The notes under the pieces are model-generated. The model was not told the DNA's origin, did no database searches, and worked only from the letters and a program-made list of their open reading frames with translations. Shown here piece after piece: positions 17,744 through 27,243 of a stretch of 64,000 bases of DNA. A program made the position numbers and the translations under genes. The DNA is from Anaerococcus vaginalis. GTDB lineage: Bacteria > Bacillota > Clostridia > Tissierellales > Peptoniphilaceae. Each line of letters opens with the position of its first letter. Position 1 is the stretch's first letter. The stretch is taken from contig JAGZMY010000003.1 in assembly GCA_018363915.1 (NCBI GenBank), forward strand, positions 1 through 64,000. The letters are read 5' to 3'.

Positions 17744-19171
17744 TTACTCACCTAATAAGGCAATAACTTTATCTGGATTTAAAATCATATTTGGATCAAA
17801 GGCTTTTTTAATTCCTCTCATTATTTCAACATTTACGTCACCTTCAAAGCTCTTTAGATATTTTTTCTTTCCGTTTCCTATTCCGTGTTCTCCAGAAATT
17901 TTTCCTCCCAAATCATAAGCTTTTTTATAGATTACATCCATAAATTTATCAACTTCTTCTTTAAATTGATCAAGTTTATCTTCTTCATTTGATAGGGTGT
18001 AAATATGCAAGTTTCCATCTCCAGCATGGCCGAATGATTTAACATTAAACATATAAGATTCACTTTCTTTATTAACAAAATTAATATATTCAGCAATTTT
18101 TGTTACAGGAACTACAACGTCGCACTCATCCAAAAGTTTATTTTGTGTTTCAATAGCTTCAAGGAAAGAACTTCTTGCAGCCCAAGCATCTCTAATTGAA
18201 TTTGGAGTATCGGCAACTAAAACATCAATTGCGCCATTATCAACCAAAACTTCAGCAGCTTGCTCAAGAGTATTGTCGATTAAATCCTCATCATCGCCAT
18301 CAAAAGTAATTAATAAATAAGCTCCAACATCAATTCCTTCCATATTTTTAGGGAAAGTTTCTTTGCCTATGTATTTTTCACTAGCTATAACTATATCTCT
18401 TTCCATAAACTCAATAGCTTGTGGATTTAAATTATTTTGGAATAATTTAGGAACAGTAGAAATACAATTATCCAAATCTTCAAAAGGGACAATTAAAGAA
18501 ACAGTATGTTTTGGATTAGCAACGATTTTTAAAGTAAGCTCAGTAATAATTCCAAGAGTTCCTTCACTTCCAACCATCAAATCTTTTAAAGAATAACCAG
18601 TAGATGATTTAGAAACAATAGATCCAAAAGTAGTAATTTCTCCACTAGGAAGAACAACTTCCATTTTTCTTACATAATCACGAGTTGTGCCATATTTAAC
18701 AGCACGCATTCCACCTGCATTTAATGAAACGTTTCCGCCAAGTGTAGCATTTTTTTCGCCTGGATCAGGTGGATATAAATATCCCTTATCAAGACAAGTT
18801 TGAGCCAAAGTACTTAATAAAACACCAGGTTCAACCCTTACAACTAAATTTTCTTCATCGAATTCTAAAATTTTGTTCATGGATTGCATATTAATCATTA
18901 CACCATTTTTAATAGCAACACCAGCGCCAGTCAAACCACTACCAGCACCTCTTGCTATAACAGGAATTTTATTTTCATTACAAATTTTCATTATTTTTGA
19001 AACATCTTCCTTGCAAGTAGCGTCAATCAAAACATCAGGGATTCCTTCGCCATAAATTGGCATTTCATCGTGAAAGAAATCTTCATTAATTTCTTCTCCT
19101 ACATAAACTTTTCCATTTACTGATGATTTGATTTGTTCAATAATTTCGTCATTAATTTTGTTGTAATCCAT
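17744..19171 (-). CDS. lctD: FAD-linked D-lactate dehydrogenase (GlcD/LctD type)
   Basis: A 475-residue flavoprotein oxidising D-lactate (or glycolate) to the keto acid. The FAD-binding PCMH domain (about 40-220) shows ARGAGSGLTGAG and PPDPGEKNATLGGNVS. The C-terminal oxidase domain has HAGDGNLH and the final SGEHGIGNGKK. In anaerobes this subunit works with EtfA/EtfB to couple lactate oxidation to NAD and ferredoxin by electron confurcation. An etfBA pair lies on the other side of the divergent intergenic region, which supports this, though those genes are operonic with a butyryl-CoA dehydrogenase. It starts after GGGGGC and has a palindrome over its promoter. Confidence 0.88.
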   Translation of the reverse strand: MDYNKINDEIIEQIKSSVNGKVYVGEEINEDFFHDEMPIYGEGIPDVLIDATCKEDVSKIMKICNENKIPVIARGAGSGLTGAGVAIKNGVMINMQSMNKILEFDEENLVVRVEPGVLLSTLAQTCLDKGYLYPPDPGEKNATLGGNVSLNAGGMRAVKYGTTRDYVRKMEVVLPSGEITTFGSIVSKSSTGYSLKDLMVGSEGTLGIITELTLKIVANPKHTVSLIVPFEDLDNCISTVPKLFQNNLNPQAIEFMERDIVIASEKYIGKETFPKNMEGIDVGAYLLITFDGDDEDLIDNTLEQAAEVLVDNGAIDVLVADTPNSIRDAWAARSSFLEAIETQNKLLDECDVVVPVTKIAEYINFVNKESESYMFNVKSFGHAGDGNLHIYTLSNEEDKLDQFKEEVDKFMDVIYKKAYDLGGKISGEHGIGNGKKKYLKSFEGDVNVEIMRGIKKAFDPNMILNPDKVIALLGE

Positions 19172-19202
19172 TTTTGCCCCCTAAATGTAAATAGAAATTG
19201 TA

Positions 19203-19229
19203 TAATTAACTAAGTTACTTAGTTAATTA
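19203..19229 (-). promoter_or_regulatory. 27-bp palindromic operator upstream of lctD
   Basis: TAATTAACTAAGT-T-ACTTAGTTAATTA is a perfect palindrome with 13-base arms. On the minus strand it lies just after a TATAAT box (near 19237-19242), so a bound protein would block lctD-lrgAB initiation or elongation. A GntR-type lactate regulator is a reasonable guess; no regulator gene is adjacent. Confidence 0.75.
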
Positions 19230-19242
19230 TGTATCAATTATA

Positions 19243-20050
19243 ACATAAAAAAATCGAATGGAAAAGTTTTCCTTTAATTAAATATAAATATCAATAATAA
19301 ATAAATTTATAATTTAAAATTAGAAATTATTTTAAAGTTCTTAAAAAATCAAAAAATTAAATTTTCTAAGAGTAAATGGGGAATTGACTAAAATAAAAAT
19401 AGAAAGTGAAAAATTTTGATTTTTAAATTTGAAAATTTTTAAAATCAAGACATCTAAAGATATTAGCTTTTGATAATAAACAAAATAGATTTGGATTAAA
19501 AGAAATTTTTTATCTTAAATTTAAGCATAAAAAAATATTTTTCATTCTTAAAATTTAAAAACTGATTTATAAAATAAAATATATAGTTAAAATTTGTAAA
19601 TATATTGATAAAGATTTGACAGATAGACTGATTGTGATATTATTATAATGTAGGTAAATGTTTTTTTGGGAAATCTTTTTACTATATAATAAAAGAAATA
19701 AAAAATAAAGAAATAAAATTTAGCAAAAATATTTAATTAAATTTTAAATTCCATATCATATAATAATAGACTAAGTTTTGTTTTTTGATTTTTAGTTTTA
19801 GAATTGTAAATTATATAAAAAATGATAAAGTGAGAGAATTTTAATTTATATAATAAAAGTATAAAGCTAGAAAAAATTTTCCAAAAAAATTTAGGACTTA
19901 AAGCTAAAAGCTTGATAAATAATTGGCTAAAAAGCTTGACAAGTCTAGTTCCGATTGTTAATATAATAACATAAGTGATAAAAAGTGTTTCTTAATATTA
20001 TTTTTAAAAATTTAAAAATAATAAATATGGAAAATTATTTAGGAGAAAAT
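19243..20050. other. Long AT-rich intergenic gap before bcd
   Basis: About 800 bp with no plausible gene on either strand. It contains at least two promoter-like sequences: TTGACA at 19616-19621 followed by TATTAT after 16 bases, and the bcd promoter at 19936. I found no hairpin with a T run and no recognisable RNA. Confidence 0.5.
19936..19967 (+). promoter_or_regulatory. Promoter of bcd-etfB-etfA
   Basis: TTGACA at 19936-19941, then TAATAT (19959-19964) after 17 bases, overlapping TATAAT at 19962-19967. The start codon lies about 85 bases further on. Confidence 0.7.
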
Positions 20051-21187
20051 ATGTATAAATTATCAGAAGATTATGAAGAAATGAGAGAGATGTTCCACGG
20101 CTTTGCAGAAAGTGAAGTTAAACCATTAGCTCAAAAAGTAGATGAAGAACATATGTTCCCAGAAGAAACAGTTGCAAAAATGCAAGAATTAGGTTTCTTT
20201 GGAATTCCATTTGATGAAGAATTTGGCGGTCAAGGTGCTGACACACTTACATATGTACTTGCAGTTGAAGAAATGTCAAAATACTGTGCATCAACTGGTG
20301 TAATTTTATCAGCTCACACATCTTTATGTGCAGATTGTATAAACAAATTTGCTAATGATGAACAAAAGAAAAAATATTTAACACCACTTGCAAGTGGAGA
20401 AAAATTAGGTGCTTTTGGACTTACAGAACCAAATGCAGGAACTGATGCTTCAGGTCAACAAACAACAGCTAAACTTGATGGAGATGAATATGTACTTAAT
20501 GGTACAAAAATCTTTATAACAAATGGTGGATATGCTGATATTTATGTAGTATTTGCCATGACAGATAAGTCAAAAGGAAATCACGGAATTTCTGCATTCA
20601 TAGTTGAAAAAGGAACTAAAGGATTTGATTTTGGTACACTTGAAAACAAAATGGGAATCAATGGTTCATCAACTATGGAATTAATTTTCCAAGATTGTAG
20701 AATACCAAAAGAAAATTTACTTGGAGAAGAAGGTAAAGGATTTAAGATTGCTATGGCAACTCTTGATGGTGGAAGAATTGGAATTGCAGCTCAAGCTCTT
20801 GGTATTGCAGAAGGCGCTTTAGAAAAAGCTGTTCAATATTCTAAAGAAAGAGAACAATTCGGACGTCCTTTAGCTAAATTCCAAAATACACAATTCAAAT
20901 TAGCTGAAATGGCTATAGAAATTGAAGCTGCTAGAAATTTAGTTTATAAGGCAGCAAGCCTAAAAGATGCTGGAGAAAATTACTCAGTAGCAGCAGCTAT
21001 GGCAAAATTAAAAGCTTCAAGAACAGCATCATTCGTTGCTGATAGAGCAGTTCAAATTCTTGGTGGATATGGATATATCAAAGAATATGACGTTGAAAGA
21101 ATGATGAGAGATGCAAAAATTACAGAAATTTATGAAGGTACTTCAGAAGTAATGTTAATGGTTGTATCAGGAGCTCTTTTAAGATAA
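20051..21187 (+). CDS. bcd: Acyl-CoA dehydrogenase (butyryl-CoA dehydrogenase type)
   Basis: A 378-residue FAD enzyme of the short-chain acyl-CoA dehydrogenase family, reducing crotonyl-CoA to butyryl-CoA. Motifs are FGLTEPNAGTDAS, the flavin-binding ITNGGYADIY, and the catalytic Glu in IYEGTSEVM near the C-terminus. The start at 20051 follows AGGAGA; the frame is open 22 codons further upstream but without a ribosome site. etfB and etfA follow at once, as in the electron-bifurcating Bcd-EtfAB complexes of anaerobes, which drive ferredoxin reduction with NADH. The exact chain length cannot be read from sequence alone. Confidence 0.92.
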   Translation: MYKLSEDYEEMREMFHGFAESEVKPLAQKVDEEHMFPEETVAKMQELGFFGIPFDEEFGGQGADTLTYVLAVEEMSKYCASTGVILSAHTSLCADCINKFANDEQKKKYLTPLASGEKLGAFGLTEPNAGTDASGQQTTAKLDGDEYVLNGTKIFITNGGYADIYVVFAMTDKSKGNHGISAFIVEKGTKGFDFGTLENKMGINGSSTMELIFQDCRIPKENLLGEEGKGFKIAMATLDGGRIGIAAQALGIAEGALEKAVQYSKEREQFGRPLAKFQNTQFKLAEMAIEIEAARNLVYKAASLKDAGENYSVAAAMAKLKASRTASFVADRAVQILGGYGYIKEYDVERMMRDAKITEIYEGTSEVMLMVVSGALLR

Positions 21188-21217
21188 TAATTAAGAAGAT
21201 AAATTTAGGAGGAATAA

Positions 21218-22030
21218 ATGAATATTTTTGTATGTGCAAAGCAAGTTCCAGATACTAATGAAATCAAAATAGATCCTGAAACTAATACTCTTATTAGAAA
21301 GGGAGTTCCTAGTATCTTAAATACTTATGATGCTTTTGCCCTTGAACAAGCTTTAAGAATAAAAGATAATGATCCAGAAAATGTAAAAATCACAGTTATT
21401 TCTATGGGACCACCTCAAGCTGAATCTATGCTTAGAGATACTCTAGCAGTAGGAGCTGACAAAGCTTACTTGGTTACTGATAGAAAATTTGGTGGTTCTG
21501 ATACACTTGCAACAAGTTATATAATCTCAGAAGCTATAAAAGAAGTAGCTAAAAGAGAAGGAGATTATGATATGATTTTCTGTGGTCTTCAAGCTATAGA
21601 TGGAGATACAGCACAAGTTGGACCAGAAATTGCTGAACATTTAGATTTGCCACAAGTAACTTATGCTTATACAACAGAATTAAATGATGAAGGAATCAAA
21701 GTTCTTAAAGAAGTTGAAGGCGGAGCTTTAAATATTCAAGCAAAACTTCCAGCTCTTATAACATTTACAAAATATGGCGATGAAGAATTAAGATATCCAA
21801 AAATTAAAAATAAAATGAAAGCTAAAAAAGCTACAATCGAACAAATTACTTTTGAAGAACTAAAAGAAAATATTGACGAAACAGCAATAGGACTTAAAGG
21901 TTCACCAACAAGAGTTAAAAAATCTTATACACCTGAACATAAGAAATCTGGAGAAATCTACAACGATGAAGATGCTAGCGTTTCTGTAGATAAGTTAATA
22001 AATGCTCTTTCTGATGAGAAACTTATTTAG
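21218..22030 (+). CDS. etfB: Electron transfer flavoprotein subunit beta
   Basis: The 270-residue beta subunit of the ETF that partners with the adjacent acyl-CoA dehydrogenase. It shows the typical start MNIFVCAKQVPDT, the nucleotide loop region GLQAIDGDTAQVGP, and a C-terminal arm. The start is preceded by AGGAGG, 30 bases after bcd. It may also serve LctD, which is encoded divergently. Confidence 0.95.
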   Translation: MNIFVCAKQVPDTNEIKIDPETNTLIRKGVPSILNTYDAFALEQALRIKDNDPENVKITVISMGPPQAESMLRDTLAVGADKAYLVTDRKFGGSDTLATSYIISEAIKEVAKREGDYDMIFCGLQAIDGDTAQVGPEIAEHLDLPQVTYAYTTELNDEGIKVLKEVEGGALNIQAKLPALITFTKYGDEELRYPKIKNKMKAKKATIEQITFEELKENIDETAIGLKGSPTRVKKSYTPEHKKSGEIYNDEDASVSVDKLINALSDEKLI

Positions 22031-22040
22031 GAGGATATAG

Positions 22041-23045
22041 ATGAGTGAAAATAAAAATCTTTGGGTAATTGTAGAAACAAAAGAAGATGGATCAGCTGTA
22101 AATGTTGGACTTGAACTAATGAATCCAGGAAGAAGAATGGCTGATGCTATTGATGAAAAACTTTACGCTATAATTATCGGATCAAATGTTGATAAAGCTA
22201 AAGAAGAAGTAAAAGAATACGGCGTAGATGGAATTATCACAGTTGATAATGAAATTTACAAAGAATATAATACAGAAGTTTATGCAGATGCAATAGACCA
22301 ATTAGTTAAAAAATATAGTCCAAATATAATTTTGATAGGTGCAACAAATCAAGGAAGAGATTTGGGCCCAAGAGTTTCAGCAAGACTTCACACAGGACTT
22401 ACAGCAGATTGTACAGAACTTGATATTGATGCTGAGAAAAAAGAAGTTAGATGGACAAGACCTGCATTTGGTGGAAACTTAATGGCAATGATTCTTTGCC
22501 CAGATCACAGACCACAAATGGGAACTGTAAGACCAGGAGTATTTTCAAAAGAAGCTATTGGTGTAAAAGATGATATCGAAATAATTGATGAAGACATCAA
22601 ATTTGAAGGTGAAGCTAGAACAAAAATTTTAGATTTCATTCCAAGAGATGAAGGAGATGAAGTTGATTTAGTTGGAGCTGAATTTATAGTTTCTGGTGGA
22701 CGTGGACTTGGAGATCCTAAAAACTTTGCATTAATAAAAGATTTAGCTGATGCACTTGACGGAACTGTTGGATCAAGCCGTGCGGCTGTAGATGCTGGTT
22801 GGATTTCACACTCTCACCAAGTAGGACAATCAGGAAAAACTGTAGGACCAAGAGTTTATATAGCTGTAGGAATTTCTGGAGCTATTCAACACTTGGCAGG
22901 TATAAATGCTGCTGATAAAGTTATAGCTATAAACAAAGATCCAGATGCTCCAATATTTGGAAGAGCTGATTATGGTATAGTAGGCGACTTATTTGAAGTA
23001 GTGCCAAAACTTACAGAAGCAATTAAGAATAAAAAAGCAAATTAA
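22041..23045 (+). CDS. etfA: Electron transfer flavoprotein subunit alpha
   Basis: The 334-residue alpha subunit. The C-terminal FAD domain is intact, with SGGRGLGDPKNF, GSSRAAVDAGW and QVGQSGKTVGPRVY, then AVGISGAIQHLAG. No extra N-terminal ferredoxin domain is present, unlike the longer EtfA partners of some lactate dehydrogenases. It lies ten bases after etfB and is followed by a strong terminator. Confidence 0.95.
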   Translation: MSENKNLWVIVETKEDGSAVNVGLELMNPGRRMADAIDEKLYAIIIGSNVDKAKEEVKEYGVDGIITVDNEIYKEYNTEVYADAIDQLVKKYSPNIILIGATNQGRDLGPRVSARLHTGLTADCTELDIDAEKKEVRWTRPAFGGNLMAMILCPDHRPQMGTVRPGVFSKEAIGVKDDIEIIDEDIKFEGEARTKILDFIPRDEGDEVDLVGAEFIVSGGRGLGDPKNFALIKDLADALDGTVGSSRAAVDAGWISHSHQVGQSGKTVGPRVYIAVGISGAIQHLAGINAADKVIAINKDPDAPIFGRADYGIVGDLFEVVPKLTEAIKNKKAN

Positions 23046-23095
23046 TTTAAATAAAATTTTAAAATTTGGGTATATCATTATTAGTATCTCAAATT

Positions 23096-23132
23096 AATTT
23101 AAGGATGAGAGAAGTCTCATCCTTAAATTTTT
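23096..23132 (+). terminator. Terminator of bcd-etfBA
   Basis: AATTTAAGGATGAG pairs with CTCATCCTTAAATT around AGAAGT and is followed by T residues. Confidence 0.88.
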
Positions 23133-23197
23133 ATGAAGATAATTAAAAATTATTCCAATATATAAGTAAAAATATGCGTATTTAATGGGAGGATGAC

Positions 23198-24535
23198 GTG
23201 GATTATAATAAATTATATAAGGAAAAACTAATAAGTGCTGAAGATGCAGCAAAATTAGTAAAAGATGGAGATTATGTTGACTACTCTTGGGGAATAATTT
23301 CTCCACACGATTTTGATGAAGCATTTGCAAAAGAAATTACTAAGCTCAATGACATCGTTGTCAGAGGAGGAGTAGAATTAGAAAAATTTAAATTATTTGA
23401 TGCAGATCCAACAAATGAACATTTTGTTTATAACTCTTGGCATTCATTGGGAGCAATTAGAAAATTAGCTGGAGAAGGAAGAGCATTTTATGCTCCTATA
23501 AAATATTCAGAACTTCCAAAATATTATAGAACTTCAATAAAAAAACCAAATGTTTTTGTAACACAAGCGACACCTATGGATGAACACGGCAATTTTAATT
23601 TTGGAATTTCTGCATCTCATCTTTACGCTGCAATTGAAAATTCTGATATTGTAATAATAGAAGTAAATAAAAATGTACCAAGAGGACTTGGTGGATTTGA
23701 AAATTTTGTAAATATTAAAGATGTAGATTATATAATTGAAGGTTCAAATCCAGAAATGGTAGCTTTGGGCAAAGCAAATCCAAGTGATTTGGATAAGGAA
23801 GTTGCTAAATATGTAGTTGAAGAATTAGTTGATGGTGCATGTTTACAAATAGGAATAGGTGGACTTCCTACAGCAATTGGAAAAGAAATTGCAAATTCTG
23901 ATTTAAAAGACCTGGGCGTTCATACAGAAATGTATGTAGATTCTTTTGTAGAATTATCAAAAGCTGGAAAAATTACAGGTAAAAAGAAAAATATTGATAG
24001 GGGAAGACAAGTTTATGCCTTTGCAGCTGGTAGCAAAGAATTGTACGATTTTATAGACAATAATGAACAACTTTGTGCAGCACCAGTAGATTATTGCAAT
24101 GGTATTGAACAAATTTCTGCTTTAGATAATTTCATGTCAATAAATTCAGCCCTTGAAGTTGATTTGAATGGTATAGTTTCTGCAGAAAGCTCTGGAACAA
24201 AACATATTTCAGGTTCAGGTGGAGCTTTAGATTTTATGCTTGGAGCTTATAATTCTAAGGGTGGAAAATCCTTTGTAACCCTACACTCATCAAGAGTTGA
24301 TAAAAAAGGAGTAAGACATTCAAATATAGTTCCAAGATTAATTGAAGGAACACAACCAACAGGTTGTAGAGCAAATACTCATTTTGTTGCAACAGAATTT
24401 GGAATGGTTAATCTTAAAGGACAATCATTGTGGGAAAGAACTGAGAAATTGATTTCAATTGCTCACCCAGAATTTAGAGATGATTTGATAAAAGAAGCTG
24501 AAAAAATGAGAATTTGGAGAAAATCTAATAAATAG
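23198..24535 (+). CDS. Butyryl-CoA:acetate CoA-transferase family protein
   Basis: A 445-residue class I CoA-transferase of the acetyl-CoA hydrolase/transferase family. It moves CoA between butyryl-CoA (or 4-hydroxybutyryl-CoA) and acetate and would be the last step of butyrate formation. The likely catalytic Glu is in VHTEMYVDSF near residue 245, and the glycine-rich GIGGLPTAIG precedes it. The start codon is GTG at 23198, seven bases after GGGAGG; no ATG fits. Its setting beside bcd-etfBA and hbd supports butyrate metabolism. Substrate preference is inferred. Confidence 0.85.
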   Translation: MDYNKLYKEKLISAEDAAKLVKDGDYVDYSWGIISPHDFDEAFAKEITKLNDIVVRGGVELEKFKLFDADPTNEHFVYNSWHSLGAIRKLAGEGRAFYAPIKYSELPKYYRTSIKKPNVFVTQATPMDEHGNFNFGISASHLYAAIENSDIVIIEVNKNVPRGLGGFENFVNIKDVDYIIEGSNPEMVALGKANPSDLDKEVAKYVVEELVDGACLQIGIGGLPTAIGKEIANSDLKDLGVHTEMYVDSFVELSKAGKITGKKKNIDRGRQVYAFAAGSKELYDFIDNNEQLCAAPVDYCNGIEQISALDNFMSINSALEVDLNGIVSAESSGTKHISGSGGALDFMLGAYNSKGGKSFVTLHSSRVDKKGVRHSNIVPRLIEGTQPTGCRANTHFVATEFGMVNLKGQSLWERTEKLISIAHPEFRDDLIKEAEKMRIWRKSNK

Positions 24536-24556
24536 TTAAAAAAAAGTCAATATTTC

Positions 24557-24585
24557 TTGATAAAACGGGAAAACAATGTTATAAT
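24557..24585 (+). promoter_or_regulatory. Promoter of hbd
   Basis: TTGATA and TATAAT spaced by 17 bases, a near-consensus sigma-70-type promoter about 65 bases before the hbd start. Confidence 0.85.
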
Positions 24586-24649
24586 ATATGTATAAGTTAT
24601 TAATTTAACAAACAAACGAAACTTTTTTAAAACACACAAAGGAGTAAAT

Positions 24650-25492
24650 ATGAAAATTGGTGTAATTGGATCAGGAATTATGGGTGGAGGAATTGTAGAA
24701 GTTGCTGCAAAATTCCACGAAGTAGTAGTAAGAGATATTAAAGATGAATTCTTAGAAAATGCAAAAGCTAGAATTGAAAAAGATTATGCTAAACAAGTTT
24801 CTAAGGGAAGAATGGAAGAAGATGCTAAAGAAAAAGCAATCAAAAACATTTCCTACACAACAGAAGTAAAAGATTTAGCTGATTGTGACATAGTTATTGA
24901 AGCTGCAACAGAAAATCCAAAACTTAAAAAAGAAATTTTCAAAGAATTAGATGAAGTAGTTAAAGAAGGAGCAATTCTTGCTTCAAATACATCTTCACTT
25001 TCAATAACAGATATTGCTGCTTCAACAAATAGACCAGAAAATGTAATAGGAATGCATTTCTTCAATCCAGTTCCAGTAATGAAACTTGTAGAAGTTATCA
25101 GAGGACTTCACACAAGTGATGAAACAAACAAAAAAGTATTTGAACTTGCTGAAGAATTTGGAAAACAACCAATAGAAGTAAAAGAAGGTCCAGGATTTGT
25201 TGTAAACAGACTTTTAATTCCAATGATTAACGAAGGAATCGGAGTTTTATATGATGGACTTGCAAGTGTTGAAGATATTGATAAGGGAATGCAACTTGGA
25301 GCAAACCATCCAATGGGACCTCTAGCATTAGCTGACCTTATAGGACTTGATACATGTCTTGCAATTATGGAAGTATTATTCAATGAATTTGGTGATAGCA
25401 AATATCGTCCAAATCCATTATTAAGACAAATGGTAAGAGCAGGAGATCTTGGTAGAAAAACTGGTAAAGGATTCTACGATTATTCTAAATAA
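24650..25492 (+). CDS. hbd: 3-hydroxybutyryl-CoA dehydrogenase
   Basis: Reduces acetoacetyl-CoA to 3-hydroxybutyryl-CoA with NAD(P)H. The 280-residue protein has the N-terminal Rossmann motif GSGIMGGGI, the catalytic His in GMHFFNPVP, and the C-terminal KEGPGFVVNRLL and GRKTGKGFYDYS signatures, the standard length for the clostridial enzyme. It has its own promoter and terminator. Thiolase and crotonase, which would complete the pathway, are not in this window. Confidence 0.95.
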   Translation: MKIGVIGSGIMGGGIVEVAAKFHEVVVRDIKDEFLENAKARIEKDYAKQVSKGRMEEDAKEKAIKNISYTTEVKDLADCDIVIEAATENPKLKKEIFKELDEVVKEGAILASNTSSLSITDIAASTNRPENVIGMHFFNPVPVMKLVEVIRGLHTSDETNKKVFELAEEFGKQPIEVKEGPGFVVNRLLIPMINEGIGVLYDGLASVEDIDKGMQLGANHPMGPLALADLIGLDTCLAIMEVLFNEFGDSKYRPNPLLRQMVRAGDLGRKTGKGFYDYSK

Positions 25493-25505
25493 ATTTAAAT
25501 TTACA

Positions 25506-25537
25506 AATAGACTTTGCGAAAGCAAGGTCTATTTTTT
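25506..25537 (+). terminator. Terminator of hbd
   Basis: AATAGACTTTGC-GAAA-GCAAGGTCTATT (one G-U pair) followed by T residues. GAAA is a stable tetraloop. Confidence 0.88.
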
Positions 25538-25607
25538 GATTAAAATTTTTTATTTTTAAATTTTATTTTCAACAAATTCCTTATGGTATAATTGTAGTGA
25601 GGTAATT

Positions 25608-26450
25608 ATGGAAAGAAAATGCTATGGAAAAATTAATCTTAGTTTAGATTCTTTGTACAAAAGAGATGATGGTTATCATGAAATTGATACAATTATGACT
25701 AGGATTTCTTTGTTTGATAAATTAAAAATTGAAAAAAATAATACTAATGAAATTAAAATTAAAACAAATAGCCAAATTTTATCAAAAGAAAATATTGAAA
25801 ATAATTTGATTTACAAGGCTTGGGCTATATTAAAAGATAGAGTTAAATCATGTGGAGTAGATGTGTTTTTGGAAAAAAATATTCCCATAGCTGCAGGGCT
25901 TGCTGGTGGTTCAACAAATTGTGCTGAAATGATTTTGGCTTTAAATGATTTGTGGAATTTGAATATGAGTGATAGGGAGATTTTTGATATTGGAAAAAAT
26001 TTGGGAGCTGATATTCCATTTTTCTTTTTGAAAAAATCTGCCAGAGCCCAAGGAATTGGTGAGATTTTATCTCCAATTGACATTAATTTGGATATGAAAA
26101 TCCTTCTTGTTAATGATGGGACAGAAATTTCTTCAAATTTTGTTTATAAAAGACTTGGAGATTATGGAAATGTAGAAACTGAAAAAATTATAGATGGATT
26201 AAAGGATTCTGATAAAAAAGTAGTTAAAGATTTTAGAAATGTTATGGAAGATGTAGTTTATGAAAATTATCCTCACCTTCTTGATATCAAAAATAGGCTT
26301 GAAAATCTTGGAGCAGATAAGGCTCTTCTTAGTGGAAGTGGGGCAAGTATTTTTGCTGTATATTTTGATGAGGAAAAAATCAACAGAGCTTTTAATGAAA
26401 TTAAAGATGACTATAAATTTGTTGAGAGGGTGAGTTTGGTAGATGACTAA
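25608..26450 (+). CDS. ispE: 4-diphosphocytidyl-2-C-methyl-D-erythritol kinase
   Basis: A GHMP kinase of the non-mevalonate isoprenoid pathway, phosphorylating CDP-methylerythritol. The 280-residue protein has the N-terminal KINLSLDSLYKRDDGYHEID, the ATP-binding PIAAGLAGGSTNCA near 95 and the C-terminal LLSGSGASIFAVY. A TATAAT box lies about 20 bases before the start. It overlaps murI by eight bases, so the two are translationally coupled. Confidence 0.93.
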   Translation: MERKCYGKINLSLDSLYKRDDGYHEIDTIMTRISLFDKLKIEKNNTNEIKIKTNSQILSKENIENNLIYKAWAILKDRVKSCGVDVFLEKNIPIAAGLAGGSTNCAEMILALNDLWNLNMSDREIFDIGKNLGADIPFFFLKKSARAQGIGEILSPIDINLDMKILLVNDGTEISSNFVYKRLGDYGNVETEKIIDGLKDSDKKVVKDFRNVMEDVVYENYPHLLDIKNRLENLGADKALLSGSGASIFAVYFDEEKINRAFNEIKDDYKFVERVSLVDD

Positions 26451-27192
26451 TATTGGAGTTTTTGATTCTGGACTTGGTGGTCTTACAGTTCTTAAAGAAT
26501 TATCAAAAAAACATAAGGCGAATTATTTTTACTTTGGTGATAATAAAAATGTTCCTTATGGAGATAAGTCTAGTCAAGAAATAATTAATCTTTCGAAAAA
26601 TATGGTTAAGTTTTTACTTAAAAAAGATATTGATTTTTTTGTGGTTGCTTGTAATACTATTTCTGTTGTTGGTATTGATGAGCTTAGAAAGACTTTTGAT
26701 AAGAAATTTATTTCTATAACTGATGAGGCAGTGGGTGAGCTTTTAAATAAAAAAGGCGATGCTTTTGTTATGGCAACAAAGGCGACTTGCCTAAAACATG
26801 GCTATAAAGAAAAAATTCAAAGATTTTCAGATAAAAAAGTTTATGAAAAAGCCTGCCCTTCTTTGGTATCTTTTATTGAAAATGGGGAAATTTGTGGAAA
26901 AGATCTTGAAAATGATTTGAAAAAGTATTTGGATCTTGCAAATGAGAGAAAAATTGAAAATATAATCTTGGGCTGTACCCATTATCCTATTATTAGAAAA
27001 GAAATTGAGAAAAGTCTTACCTATAGGGCAAATATCATTGATCCTGCCAAGGTTTTGGCAAGGGATATTATTTTTGATGAGGATGAGAATTTAAATATAG
27101 AAATCTATATGACTGATGTAAATGAAATTTCGCAAAATATGACAAATATTATTATGGGAAGGGAAATTGAAATTAAGAAAGTTTCTAATTAA
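26443..27192 (+). CDS. murI: Glutamate racemase
   Basis: Makes D-glutamate for peptidoglycan. The 249-residue protein has the paired catalytic cysteines: one in VVACNTIS near residue 70 and one in ILGCTHYPI near 175, plus the N-terminal GVFDSGLGGLTVL. The length is normal. Its start lies within the end of ispE. Confidence 0.96.
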   Translation: MTNIGVFDSGLGGLTVLKELSKKHKANYFYFGDNKNVPYGDKSSQEIINLSKNMVKFLLKKDIDFFVVACNTISVVGIDELRKTFDKKFISITDEAVGELLNKKGDAFVMATKATCLKHGYKEKIQRFSDKKVYEKACPSLVSFIENGEICGKDLENDLKKYLDLANERKIENIILGCTHYPIIRKEIEKSLTYRANIIDPAKVLARDIIFDEDENLNIEIYMTDVNEISQNMTNIIMGREIEIKKVSN

Positions 27193-27243
27193 ATCTTACA
27201 TAAATTTTACAAAACTTTAATATAGAAAAAAGGAGAAAATTAT

